The notes under the pieces are model-generated. The model was not told the origin of the DNA and made no database searches. It saw only the letters and a list, made by a program, of their open reading frames with translations. A stretch of DNA of 12,609 bases from DATDYQ01 sp035288965 (GTDB taxonomy: Archaea > Nanobdellota > Nanobdellia > SCGC-AAA011-G17 > JAGVZF01): the NCBI GenBank assembly GCA_035288965.1, contig DATDYQ010000063.1, positions 1 through 12,609 on the forward strand, in the 5' to 3' direction. A program made the position numbers and the translations under genes. Below are positions 1 through 6,543 of the stretch, one piece after another; position 1 is the stretch's first letter; each line of letters starts with the position of its first letter.

Positions 1-347
1 TTTTCATTTGTTGTTTTCATTTCTCTTAATCCTTCTTCCTCTAATATTTTTTTAAATTTTAAATGCAAGAGTTGAAGACCTTTTTTAAGATCTTCAACAT
101 TTGCGGTTGATGTGTTCAATGCTTGATCGAAATCATCTAGTAATGGAAGTAATTTTTTGATTAAATGAACATTACTGAACTTAGCTAGCTCTTGATGTTC
201 TTTTTCTATTCTTTTTTTGTAGTTTTCAAACTCTGCTTGCAGTCTTTGCAAGTCGTTTTTGTATTCATTAGTTAACTTTAGTTGTTCTTCTAAAGCCTGT
301 TTAAGGTCTTTTTTGTGTTCTTTTTCTGGTGTTTTTGTAATTTCCAT
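1..347 (-). CDS. grpE: GrpE nucleotide exchange factor (5' part, runs off left edge)
   Basis: GrpE is the cytosolic nucleotide-exchange factor of the DnaK (Hsp70) chaperone; it releases ADP so that DnaK can let go of its client. The ATG at 347 opens a frame with no stop down to base 1, about 115 codons. Residues ~5-65 are a charged, heptad-like helix containing LQAEFENYKKRIEKE, the hallmark of the GrpE coiled coil (family knowledge), followed by LLPLLDDFDQAL and KGLQLLHLKFKKILEEEGL, also typical of the GrpE helical dimerisation region. The C-terminal beta domain that contacts DnaK lies outside the window. No Shine-Dalgarno precedes the ATG. A BRE/TATA lies about 55 bp upstream, giving a leader of about 29 nt. 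DnaK/GrpE are of bacterial origin in archaea and typical of mesophilic lineages. Identification is strong; dnaK presumably follows to the left, which cannot be seen. Confidence 0.92.
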   Translation of the reverse strand, partial: MEITKTPEKEHKKDLKQALEEQLKLTNEYKNDLQRLQAEFENYKKRIEKEHQELAKFSNVHLIKKLLPLLDDFDQALNTSTANVEDLKKGLQLLHLKFKKILEEEGLREMKTTNE

Positions 348-359
348 GGTGTAGTTTCT

Positions 360-376
360 GTTGATTTAAAGTCAAC
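360..376. promoter_or_regulatory. 17-bp near-perfect palindrome at the grpE transcription start
   Basis: GTTGATTTAAAGTCAAC has self-complementary arms with one mismatched pair around a central A. It begins at the predicted start of the grpE mRNA, the usual position of an archaeal repressor operator. In RNA it could also fold as a 5-bp hairpin at the very 5' end. Its role is inferred from position only. Confidence 0.5.
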
Positions 377-397
377 AAGATGTGTTAAAATGAACTT

Positions 398-413
398 ATT
401 TATATACTTTTCG
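398..413 (-). promoter_or_regulatory. grpE promoter (BRE/TATA)
   Basis: Read on the minus strand this is CCGAAAAGTATATAAAT, close to the archaeal consensus of a purine-rich BRE (CGAAA) followed by TATATAAA centred at ~402. Transcription is expected to start about 26 bp downstream, near 376. Confidence 0.75.
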
Positions 414-477
414 GTTTTTAGATATATATGTTTAATACTATTAGAAATATGAAAGAATATCTAGCTACATAAATTTA

Positions 478-984
478 TTACTGCAATAAAGGATAAAGTG
501 GATTTTTATATTTAATTCCATGTGGAATTATTATACCTTCAGCGCCTATTTGAAAATGGTCATCAGTTGAAAAATCTTCATTCATATACCTTTTAATAAA
601 TTCTTTTGAATCTATTGAACCCGAAGCTAATGGAATGTAAGTAATTGCTACGGAAGCATGATCTAAAATAGCTTTTGAAGTAGGATAAATAAAGGTGTGC
701 CATTTACCATTGTTTTCCATTAAAATTACATATTCAAATTCATGATTAGCTGTAACTCTAGTACCGTGCCCTGATCCTAAATTAGCAGTATAATCTCCTA
801 TATAAGATAAGGTAGCTGGTTGAACTTTCAAGATTTTACCTTCTAGTTCTAGAACTTGTTCTAGAGATTGAGTAGTTGAAGTTAAAGGAACAGGTGCACT
901 ATTTGTTTGTGATACATTAGAATTTTTACATCCAGATAAAGATAATAATACTGCTCCCATACTTATAATTTTTTTTGCGTTCAT
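478..984 (-). CDS. small secreted lipoprotein of unknown function
   Basis: The 168-residue product begins with a lipoprotein signal peptide: N-terminal lysines (K4, K5), a hydrophobic stretch at residues ~6-16, then the lipobox L16-S-G-C19, so it should be lipid-anchored on the outer face of the membrane via Cys19. Residues ~20-38 are a Ser/Thr/Asn/Pro linker of the kind that follows lipoprotein anchors. The rest (40-168) looks beta-rich (GKILKVQPATLSYIGDYTAN, FEYVILMENNGKWHTFIYP) and may be a small barrel, but I do not recognise a family. A TATA box about 32 bp before the ATG predicts a very short leader. It is transcribed divergently from the 1027-aa protein gene, and the two promoters carry the same core in inverted orientation, which suggests joint regulation. 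It is not in an operon with grpE, which has its own promoter. Confidence 0.75.
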   Translation of the reverse strand: MNAKKIISMGAVLLSLSGCKNSNVSQTNSAPVPLTSTTQSLEQVLELEGKILKVQPATLSYIGDYTANLGSGHGTRVTANHEFEYVILMENNGKWHTFIYPTSKAILDHASVAITYIPLASGSIDSKEFIKRYMNEDFSTDDHFQIGAEGIIIPHGIKYKNPLYPLLQ

Positions 985-1010
985 TTTTCTATATTTTTAG
1001 TTAAGATAAC

Positions 1011-1028
1011 CTATTTATAAACCTTTTG
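1011..1028 (-). promoter_or_regulatory. promoter of the lipoprotein gene
   Basis: On the minus strand CAAAAGGTTTATAAATAG combines a purine-rich BRE with TTTATAAATA. Its centre is ~32 bp from the ATG at 984, implying a start near 990 and a leader of only a few bases. Confidence 0.65.
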
Positions 1029-1059
1029 TTTTGTTACTTTTTTAAAGTAGTGATTAACA

Positions 1060-1074
1060 GAAAGGTTTATATAC
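1060..1074 (+). promoter_or_regulatory. promoter of the 1027-aa protein gene
   Basis: GAAAGGTTTATATAC is a BRE/TATA pair with TTTATATA centred at ~1069. Transcription should start near 1095, a few bases before the ATG at 1103. The core AAAGGTTTATA is shared, inverted, with the divergent lipoprotein promoter (TATAAACCTTT at 1016-1026). A small inverted repeat ACTTT-TTT-AAAGT (1036-1048) lies between the two. Confidence 0.65.
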
Positions 1075-1102
1075 TAGTTTTATTACTACTATTTAGTTAA
1101 AA

Positions 1103-4100
1103 ATGAATACTGGACTAGCTCAAGAACAAAGAAGTGCACAACTTATAGGGCCTATAAACACAGATTCTCAGAGATTGGAAACTTTAAAGAAAGTTGTAAT
1201 CTCTGGAATAGAACAAGCGTATAAATTAATTTCTTATGGTGATTTATATGGCATTGAGAACAATACAGGGCAGGATAGCGAAACTGAAAGAACAGATAAG
1301 TTAAGAGCTGGAAGAATTTTAGATGATAAAGAGGAATATAATCCCAAGATTGAGAATTATTATTTGCTTGATTATATAAAAGAAAGTGATGATTATGATA
1401 AACCCAAAAAGGAAATAATAAAACCATATGAATTATATGAATCAGGATTTAAAGTACGAGAACAAACAAAGAAGGAAAGAATTGATGAATTTAGAAGGAG
1501 AGTGCATCAACTTGAGGAAAAAGGAGATGTAAAATCTTTAGAGATATTATTAACAAGCGCACATGATGTTGTTACAGCAGTTCCCGATTCAACTGAAGAT
1601 TATTTAGCATTTTTAGCAAGGTTTAGTGATAGTGATCAAGTTTATTATGCCAGTTTAATTTCACATTTATTTAGAGATAAAAAGAAACATGAAGCTGTTA
1701 GTCATTTATTGAGAACAACTAAAAAAGATACTGATGTTGGATTAAAAGTTAAACCTAAACCAAAGAGTAAGGGTAAAATAGATAAAGTTGCAGAAATTGA
1801 AGAGAATCCTTATTTTGATGCATTTGAACCAGTAAAATATAAAAGAATTCCTGAATATCTAGATTTAGAAATTAATAAGTTATACCTTCGAGATAATATA
1901 CCAAAATATGAGAAGTTTAATAATAATGAAAATCTTAAATTTGAAAGAGAATTTACAAAATATTTAGAAAGAAAAAGTCCTATACGCCAATTTATTGGAC
2001 AACCTCATGCAAACGCTAATTTCTTTACTAGATTAAAAGATATGTATGGTAGGTTTAATGAAGATGTAGTTACAGAATGGGTAAAGAGTGCAAATGTTTT
2101 ATTGGATGATGAACATATTGATGTTTTAACTTTAATGAGACTATCTGATGATTATCTTGGCCCTTATATTAGTGCCTTGGGTTTGGATGTTAAACAATTT
2201 TTTGATGATTATAAAATATTTGGAACAAAAGGATTATATACAATAAATAGATTTGCAAGAATTCCTTATTTAACATCAGAGAGAAAAAAATCATTAGCTA
2301 GACACTTATTGACTTCTAGGGATATAACAAAACTAGAAGATTTAACGCAAATGTATTCACATTTTGGAGATATTACTCCACTGGAAAATTTATTACCTGA
2401 TGGAATAAGCGATAAGGATTTTATCGGAGCTGCATTTAGAACCAAGGAAACTTATTCAAGAGCAGGTTCAACGGCTGATGATTTAATTGGAGCTAGGTTA
2501 GGAAGACTTAAAAAAGCCGAAAGCATTGAAGATTATTTCACAAGTTTAGCTTCGATTGAAGAATTAGCTTCTAAATATAAAGAATTTATTGGAAAAAGGA
2601 TAAACCATGTAGATAATTTTGGAAATATAATGCCTTCTTTAAGTTTATATTTAGATTTCTTAGATAAAAATTTTGAACAGTTTGAAAGAGATTTTGATTC
2701 TTTTGAGAAAGGTGTTTTAATGTTACCTGCTGCAAAGAGAACACTTGGCACAATATTAGGTGGAGATCGATTAAAATCTGTTGTTAATTATTTAGCAAGA
2801 CAGAGAAATAATAATTTAATTGAACGTTTTTCAAACTATGACTGCCCTAATGAGATTACAACCACTTTAGTTAGAAAGTTAGATAGCAAAATTGGTAAGA
2901 AAGATTTAATAGATTTATTAACTGATATTGAAAACACTTATGGTTTATATAAAACAAGTGGAGTACAAAGAGGCTCATTTATAAATAGAATATTAACATT
3001 AGAACAGAATTCTAGCTACGAAGATGCTAGAAAGTTATTGATTGAGTTAAGAAGAGAACCATATTTTGATTTAATAGGAAAAGATATTGAGATACCTGAA
3101 GGATTAGAAGATAAATTAAGAAAATTACTTCCAATTTATCGAGATACAGATAAGGGCAAAAAAGGGGGAGTAGATATTAGACAAGAATTAAGATTTATTG
3201 CTCAAAACTATGTCAAATTAGGACCTGAAGGAACATTTGAGGCTATTGATAATCTACCTAAAAATAAAAGATTGAGAAAAAATTCAAAGAAGAATGGTGT
3301 AAATATTGATGCTTTTGAAAAAGGAATAAGAAAAACATATACCATATTACCTGATAAATATGCATTACAAAGAACAAAAGACACTATAAGAGACCATATC
3401 GAGATTTTAAATCTTAAATTGGATATTATAGGATATACTGCACCTATTGAAATTGATGGAATGGATTCCGGAAAATTAGAAGAACAACTTGAAAAAACTG
3501 AAAAATTTTTAGGATCACAATCAACAGATATTGATGGAAGATTAAAGTTTGAGATTAAAGATAAAATTCAAAGAGTAAGGAGCTTTAAAGGAACTTTGAA
3601 AAATCTTGAAACTAGTGTGGAATTTTATGTAAGTCAAGATCCTATAGAAGCATTACTTGCTGGAGAATATTTTAATTCATGTCTGAGACCTGATGGAATA
3701 AATTTTTGGGGTGCAGTTGCCAATGTTATGGATTCTAATAAAAGAGTGGTATATGCAAAAACTGCTGATGGAAAATATATAGGAAGAAATAGAGTAATTT
3801 TGACAGATAAAGGAATAATAACTACAAGATTTTATGGAAATGGTTCAGTAGACCTTAATAAAGAATGGATAGATTATTTATCAAGTTATGCCAATGAAAC
3901 AGGACAAGATGTTATGATTGCAGATTCCTTTGCTAATGGAATGGGAAAAGAATTAAGCAAGATGGAAAAAGAAGGAAAAGTTCAGCTAGAACAAAGAACA
4001 GTTCATGTTGATCCAGCACATACGGGAACCTTACATTGTGACTATCTTGAATATAAAATGAAAAAAGAAAGAGGGTATAAGATACAAGGCAATTTTTATG

Positions 4101-4186
4101 TTATAAAACCACAGCCAAAAACAGGTAATACAGAAAATGTATCTTATCAGGATAACTACAGTTCAGCATTTCCTATAATTTATTGA
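1103..4186 (+). CDS. large, mostly helical protein (1027 aa) with conserved-looking C-terminal module; function unknown
   Basis: I cannot name this family. The protein has no signal peptide or membrane segment, so it is probably cytosolic. Residues ~1-140 are charged and rich in Glu/Lys/Tyr; a Lys/Pro-rich basic linker lies around 205-230; from ~240 to ~830 the sequence looks like successive amphipathic helices, as in an alpha-solenoid scaffold. From about residue 843 the character changes to a compact alpha/beta module: GEYFNSCLRPDG (Cys860), N867, NVMDSNKRVVY (Asp877, Asn879, Lys880), GKYIGRNRV (Arg895), then a beta-rich stretch and ADSFANGMG. From memory, a G..F.SCL...N...D.NK.V.Y....GR pattern occurs at the end of HEAT-rich bacterial proteins of unknown role; this could not be tested. 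Codon use matches its neighbours. A near-leaderless start is set by the TATA box at 1066-1073. Its divergent partner is a lipoprotein. A conflict or enzyme role for the C-terminal module is only a guess. Confidence 0.8.
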   Translation: MNTGLAQEQRSAQLIGPINTDSQRLETLKKVVISGIEQAYKLISYGDLYGIENNTGQDSETERTDKLRAGRILDDKEEYNPKIENYYLLDYIKESDDYDKPKKEIIKPYELYESGFKVREQTKKERIDEFRRRVHQLEEKGDVKSLEILLTSAHDVVTAVPDSTEDYLAFLARFSDSDQVYYASLISHLFRDKKKHEAVSHLLRTTKKDTDVGLKVKPKPKSKGKIDKVAEIEENPYFDAFEPVKYKRIPEYLDLEINKLYLRDNIPKYEKFNNNENLKFEREFTKYLERKSPIRQFIGQPHANANFFTRLKDMYGRFNEDVVTEWVKSANVLLDDEHIDVLTLMRLSDDYLGPYISALGLDVKQFFDDYKIFGTKGLYTINRFARIPYLTSERKKSLARHLLTSRDITKLEDLTQMYSHFGDITPLENLLPDGISDKDFIGAAFRTKETYSRAGSTADDLIGARLGRLKKAESIEDYFTSLASIEELASKYKEFIGKRINHVDNFGNIMPSLSLYLDFLDKNFEQFERDFDSFEKGVLMLPAAKRTLGTILGGDRLKSVVNYLARQRNNNLIERFSNYDCPNEITTTLVRKLDSKIGKKDLIDLLTDIENTYGLYKTSGVQRGSFINRILTLEQNSSYEDARKLLIELRREPYFDLIGKDIEIPEGLEDKLRKLLPIYRDTDKGKKGGVDIRQELRFIAQNYVKLGPEGTFEAIDNLPKNKRLRKNSKKNGVNIDAFEKGIRKTYTILPDKYALQRTKDTIRDHIEILNLKLDIIGYTAPIEIDGMDSGKLEEQLEKTEKFLGSQSTDIDGRLKFEIKDKIQRVRSFKGTLKNLETSVEFYVSQDPIEALLAGEYFNSCLRPDGINFWGAVANVMDSNKRVVYAKTADGKYIGRNRVILTDKGIITTRFYGNGSVDLNKEWIDYLSSYANETGQDVMIADSFANGMGKELSKMEKEGKVQLEQRTVHVDPAHTGTLHCDYLEYKMKKERGYKIQGNFYVIKPQPKTGNTENVSYQDNYSSAFPIIY

Positions 4187-4194
4187 ATAAATAG

Positions 4195-4208
4195 TTTTTT
4201 AATATTTT
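4195..4208 (+). terminator. possible T-rich terminator after the 1027-aa protein gene
   Basis: A run of six T followed by AATATTTT begins nine bases after the TGA. Archaeal termination commonly uses such T-runs without a hairpin. The signal is weak. Confidence 0.3.
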
Positions 4209-4218
4209 AGCTACTAAT

Positions 4219-4233
4219 GAAAAACTTTATAAA
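4219..4233 (+). promoter_or_regulatory. promoter of the 103-aa gene
   Basis: GAAAAACTTTATAAA is a BRE/TATA pair centred at ~4229. The expected start (~4255) falls very close to the Shine-Dalgarno AAGGTGG at 4248-4254, so either initiation is slightly further upstream than the rule predicts or the Shine-Dalgarno is only partly transcribed. Confidence 0.55.
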
Positions 4234-4258
4234 TGCATATTTATTTTAAGGTGGTAAA

Positions 4259-4570
4259 ATGTATAGCATTACAACCTATATCAAAGTTCTGGAAATACAA
4301 CGTACTTTCCTTCAAAACTTATTTGGTGGACAAAGAAATGATATATATTATCTTAATCCACAATTATACAAAGAAAATGTTTCTATTCCTGTACATAATT
4401 TTGGTGTTTTTCCTATGAAAATGCGCCATGGAGAAATTAATTCTGATGATATATTAGAAGAACGTGTTAATGAGATAGTAAAAAAACTTTTAGGTGATAC
4501 TGTAAAGATAGGATCACTTTGGTTAGAGATTGAACATATCCAATTCAACGTTGAACGTGATTCTGAATAG
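4259..4570 (+). CDS. hypothetical protein, 103 aa
   Basis: No family recognised. The ATG at 4259 is chosen because a Shine-Dalgarno (AAGGTGG) ends four bases upstream, one of the few clear ones in this window; the overlapping frame starting at 4233 lacks this and ends in an unlikely run of hydrophobic residues. The product is soluble, with an aromatic, beta-prone N-terminal half (IYYLNPQLY, VSIPVHNFGVFPMKMRHGE) and an acidic helical stretch (DDILEERVNEIVKKLLGD) before a final strand (SLWLEIEHIQFNVE). It has its own TATA box and lies 42 bp before the wHTH regulator, which also has its own promoter, so the two need not be co-transcribed. Confidence 0.65.
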   Translation: MYSITTYIKVLEIQRTFLQNLFGGQRNDIYYLNPQLYKENVSIPVHNFGVFPMKMRHGEINSDDILEERVNEIVKKLLGDTVKIGSLWLEIEHIQFNVERDSE

Positions 4571-4575
4571 CTTAT

Positions 4576-4591
4576 CAGGAAATTTTATATA
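4576..4591 (+). promoter_or_regulatory. promoter of the wHTH regulator
   Basis: CAGGAAATTTTATATA: BRE-like purines then TTTTATATA, centred ~26 bp before the ATG at 4613, so the transcript should be leaderless. Confidence 0.65.
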
Positions 4592-4612
4592 CTAAACAAT
4601 ATATTTAATATT

Positions 4613-5023
4613 ATGACAACATATTTTAGAAGAGTAACTATAGTTAAGGTAAGTAAACCAAAACAAGTAGATGTTAATGAAGGATTACAATGGCTTAGTA
4701 ATAGTTTAGGATTATTTGGAACTAGAGATAAAGATAAGAGCTCTTTTAGAATATTTATTGAGTTATTGAAAGTAGCTAAGATAGGAAAAGGATTAAGTAG
4801 CGATCAACTAGCTGAAAGAGCTAATTTAACAAGAGGAACTATAATTCATCATTTGAATAATTTAATAGAGCAAGGAATTGTTATCTGTAAAGATAATAAA
4901 TATTATTTGAGGGTTAATAATCTGGAAGAGTTAATAAAAAACTTAAGAAGTGATATTGATGAAGTTTTTAATGAACTTAAAGAGATGGCTGAAGAGTTAG
5001 ATAAAGAGTTGAATTTAAAATAA
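4613..5023 (+). CDS. winged helix-turn-helix transcriptional regulator
   Basis: A 136-residue DNA-binding protein. Residues ~24-55 (LQWLSNSLGLFGTRDKDKS, FRIFIELLK) form a helical lead-in that I recall from a group of small regulators widespread in DPANN archaea. Residues 61-86 are the helix-turn-helix: LSSDQLAERANLTRGT with recognition helix TRGTIIHHLNNLIEQG. Residues 87-101 (IVICKDNKYYLRV) are the wing. Residues 103-135 are a heptad-like helix, probably for dimerisation. The architecture is ArsR/MarR-like. The start is fixed by a TATA box 26 bp upstream (leaderless). Targets are unknown. Archaeal heat-shock repressors such as Phr are also small wHTH proteins, so control of grpE is conceivable but not shown here. 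It converges with the gene at 5026, with two bases between their stop codons. Confidence 0.85.
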   Translation: MTTYFRRVTIVKVSKPKQVDVNEGLQWLSNSLGLFGTRDKDKSSFRIFIELLKVAKIGKGLSSDQLAERANLTRGTIIHHLNNLIEQGIVICKDNKYYLRVNNLEELIKNLRSDIDEVFNELKEMAEELDKELNLK

Positions 5024-5025
5024 TT

Positions 5026-5415
5026 TTAATGAACTGATTGTGGATTTTTTAATAAAACTTTAAGTTCTAGCGGTATTGGAAGATTTTTCTTTGTTGCTTC
5101 CGTTAATAAAAAACTGATTCTCTTTTCTCCTTTTTCTTTCTCATTACCATTTTGAAGATTATAAAAAAAATATAAACCTAATCTACTTTGACCTTTCTTT
5201 AAATGTTCGTCTTCTTTTAATAATGTGACTAGAATAACTCCATAAGGTGTTTCATCATGAAAACAACGCCAATCTGCTCCATTATGTTGGACAACTACTC
5301 TTTGATCTATAGCTTCACTTCTTTTAAAAAATGAAATCCATTCTTTATATAAATCTTTCATTAAAGAAGAAATTCCATCATAATACCCTTGTTTCTCTAT
5401 AGGTTCAAAAGTCAT
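5026..5415 (-). CDS. hypothetical protein, 129 aa (accessory block)
   Basis: No family recognised. It has a helical N-terminus (GISSLMKDLYKEWISFFKR), a beta-rich middle (QRVVVQHNGADWRCF, YGVILVTLLKE, RLGLYFFYN) and a helical end; no signal peptide or membrane segment. The ATG at 5415 is 3 bp from the start predicted by the TATA box in the upstream 28-bp repeat, so the mRNA is essentially leaderless. The neighbour at 6142 has the same promoter sequence, nearly the same length and a vaguely similar layout (LYNK..., FGIVYLSLRK, KRLELSFDY), which may mean the two are diverged duplicates; that resemblance is weak. It lies just downstream of the toxin-antitoxin pair. Confidence 0.65.
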   Translation of the reverse strand: MTFEPIEKQGYYDGISSLMKDLYKEWISFFKRSEAIDQRVVVQHNGADWRCFHDETPYGVILVTLLKEDEHLKKGQSRLGLYFFYNLQNGNEKEKGEKRISFLLTEATKKNLPIPLELKVLLKNPQSVH

Positions 5416-5426
5416 GATTTATTTGA

Positions 5427-5867
5427 TTATGTCAGAAAAATATTTAAAGCTTGTGAATTACTTCTTATTAAATTAAGCATATCTATATTACTAAATATTT
5501 GAATTTCTTTCTGGTCTTTAAAGTCAGTGTCGTGAGTCCAAATACCATCTGCTTTGATTGCGAAAGCTGCAGCTAAATAGGGAATATCTTTCTGATCTTT
5601 TATTTTGTATTTAAACTTTTTAATAAACTTGTTATAAATATTTTTTGGAATAACTATAATATTCTGAAAAATTAAAGATAATAATATATCAAAATTTTCT
5701 TCTGATATTTTAGCTTTATCTATTATAAAACTTTTATATTTATTTATCTCAATTAAAATATAGTTTGGTGCAAAAAAATCAAAATTTTTATTAAATATTA
5801 TATCTCTAGTTGTGCTTTCTTTTATAAGTGCTGCTATAATACGATTACAATATATTACAACTTTCAT
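5427..5867 (-). CDS. vapC: PIN-domain VapC-type toxin, first catalytic Asp replaced by Tyr
   Basis: PIN-domain toxins are Mg-dependent ribonucleases that usually cut tRNA or rRNA and are held in check by the cognate antitoxin. This 146-residue protein shows the fold: strand MKVVIYCNRIIAALIKES, a helix after TTRDIIF, then PNYILIEINKYK with Glu40, QKDIPYLAAAFAIKADGIWT with Asp94, and HDTDF with Asp113. In active members the first strand carries an Asp (V/L-D-T-N); here the codon is TAT, Tyr6, followed by Cys7 instead of Thr. Three of the four acidic positions remain. It may therefore be weakened, dead or degenerating; Asp (GAT) to Tyr (TAT) is one base change. The gene starts inside the antitoxin stop (4-bp overlap), and its last ~10 codons lie in the 28-bp repeat. 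Fold assignment is confident; loss of activity is inferred. Confidence 0.82.
   Translation of the reverse strand: MKVVIYCNRIIAALIKESTTRDIIFNKNFDFFAPNYILIEINKYKSFIIDKAKISEENFDILLSLIFQNIIVIPKNIYNKFIKKFKYKIKDQKDIPYLAAAFAIKADGIWTHDTDFKDQKEIQIFSNIDMLNLIRSNSQALNIFLT
5434..5461. repeat. 28-bp exact direct repeat, copy 1
   Basis: Identical over 28 bases to 6544-6571, 1110 bp away; similarity stops at both ends. It covers the last codons of the PIN gene and, on the minus strand, contains CACAAGCTTTAAATA, a TATA element centred at ~5444 for the gene starting at 5415. Confidence 0.95.
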
Positions 5868-6091
5868 TTAATTAAACCATGTTTTTTTGCTATTTCTTTG
5901 TTCACTCTTCTGCCAATTTCTAGTGCATCTTTTTCAGTTAATTTACTATTTCTAAGAATTTTATCCATGAGCTCCAGTTTTTTTGCATGTTCAAATAATG
6001 CTTGCCTTGCTATTTCACTCCATCTTATTTCTTTATGTTTTCGCATTATCTTATGCAAATCTTCTGAAACTGCTAATGTCATGTTTGTCAT
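5864..6091 (-). CDS. vapB: VapB-type ribbon-helix-helix antitoxin
   Basis: A 75-residue protein preceding and overlapping the PIN toxin by 4 bp (ATGA-type junction), the standard antitoxin position. Residues ~3-10 (NMTLAVSE) fit the DNA-contacting ribbon, DLHKIMRKHKE helix 1 and RWSEIARQALFEHAKKL helix 2 of a ribbon-helix-helix domain. The tail (ILRNSKLTEKDALEIGRRVNKEIAKKHG) would bind the toxin. Two ATGs are possible, at 6091 and 6082; the first is kept, with GTGAT a few bases upstream as a weak Shine-Dalgarno. Its promoter region holds a perfect 16-bp palindrome plus repeated half-sites, as expected for autorepression by the antitoxin or TA complex. Confidence 0.82.
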   Translation of the reverse strand: MTNMTLAVSEDLHKIMRKHKEIRWSEIARQALFEHAKKLELMDKILRNSKLTEKDALEIGRRVNKEIAKKHGLIK

Positions 6092-6098
6092 TTAAATC

Positions 6099-6126
6099 AC
6101 TTAAGTAGATTAAGTATATATACTTA
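6099..6126. promoter_or_regulatory. probable autoregulatory operator of the TA operon
   Basis: TAAGTATATATACTTA (6111-6126) is a perfect 16-bp palindrome next to the TATA box. TTAAGTA occurs twice in direct orientation (6101-6107, 6110-6116), and ACTTAAGT (6099-6106) is another 8-bp palindrome over the expected start. Clustered short half-sites between the TATA box and start codon are typical of ribbon-helix-helix autorepression. Binding is inferred. Confidence 0.6.
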
Positions 6127-6139
6127 TTTAAACCTTTCG
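6127..6139 (-). promoter_or_regulatory. promoter of the antitoxin-toxin operon
   Basis: On the minus strand CGAAAGGTTTAAATA is a good BRE (CGAAAGG) with TTTAAATA, centred ~6131. The start is expected near 6105, giving a ~13-nt leader. Confidence 0.65.
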
Positions 6140-6141
6140 AT

Positions 6142-6543
6142 TTATAGTTTATCTTCTAAAAAATGAATACCCTTTTTTTCTATTTTTTCTATTATTTTTT
6201 CTATTCCTTCAATACATTCTTCGGGATCAGCCATTCTTCCAGATTGATAGTCAAATGATAATTCTAATCTTTTATAGTCTTTTATCGAAGATTTCCTTAA
6301 AGAAAGATAAACGATTCCAAAAAAATCACTGAAGAATACTCCTGAATGATCTGATTGGGCTCTTTTTTTCTCATGCAATTCTTTTTCAAGAAGCTTTGAT
6401 GTTTTATTATATAATCTTTCAATTAAATTAGCTTTATCTTCTAAATAATAAGATTTATAAATATCTTCCCTAACTACTGGAGTACAAACGTGACTTATTT
6501 CTCCTACATCATCCATATGATATTTCATATAATAAATAAGCAT
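6142..6543 (-). CDS. hypothetical protein, 128-133 aa (accessory block)
   Basis: No family recognised. The longest frame starts at 6543, but the TATA box in the adjoining 28-bp repeat is centred at ~6554, only 11 bp away; a transcript from it would start at ~6528, exactly on the next in-frame ATG (Met6). The true product is therefore probably 128 residues, leaderless. It is helical (KANLIERLYNKTSKLLEKELHEK), then a beta hairpin (HSGVFFSDFFGIVYLSLRK, RLELSFDY), then an acidic helix (EECIEGIEKIIEKIEKKG). No signal peptide or membrane segment. It sits between ndk and the antitoxin, inside the repeat-bounded segment, and shares its promoter sequence with the gene at 5026. An immunity or antitoxin-like accessory role is possible but unsupported. 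Confidence 0.65.
   Translation of the reverse strand: MLIYYMKYHMDDVGEISHVCTPVVREDIYKSYYLEDKANLIERLYNKTSKLLEKELHEKKRAQSDHSGVFFSDFFGIVYLSLRKSSIKDYKRLELSFDYQSGRMADPEECIEGIEKIIEKIEKKGIHFLEDKL

Noticed and set aside
348..477. A further gene or RNA in the grpE-lipoprotein gap
   Set aside because: Apart from the grpE promoter and palindrome, I see no open frame with a start signal, tRNA cloverleaf or terminator here.
4233..4418. A 61-codon plus-strand frame overlapping the 103-aa gene
   Set aside because: No ribosome site, starts inside the TATA region, and ends in a low-complexity hydrophobic run. The 4259 frame has a proper Shine-Dalgarno.
6543..6543. Longest start of the 6142 gene
   Set aside because: Only ~11 bp from the TATA element, so it would not be in the transcript; the ATG at 6528 fits the predicted start exactly. 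The longer frame is kept in the coordinates because it cannot be excluded.
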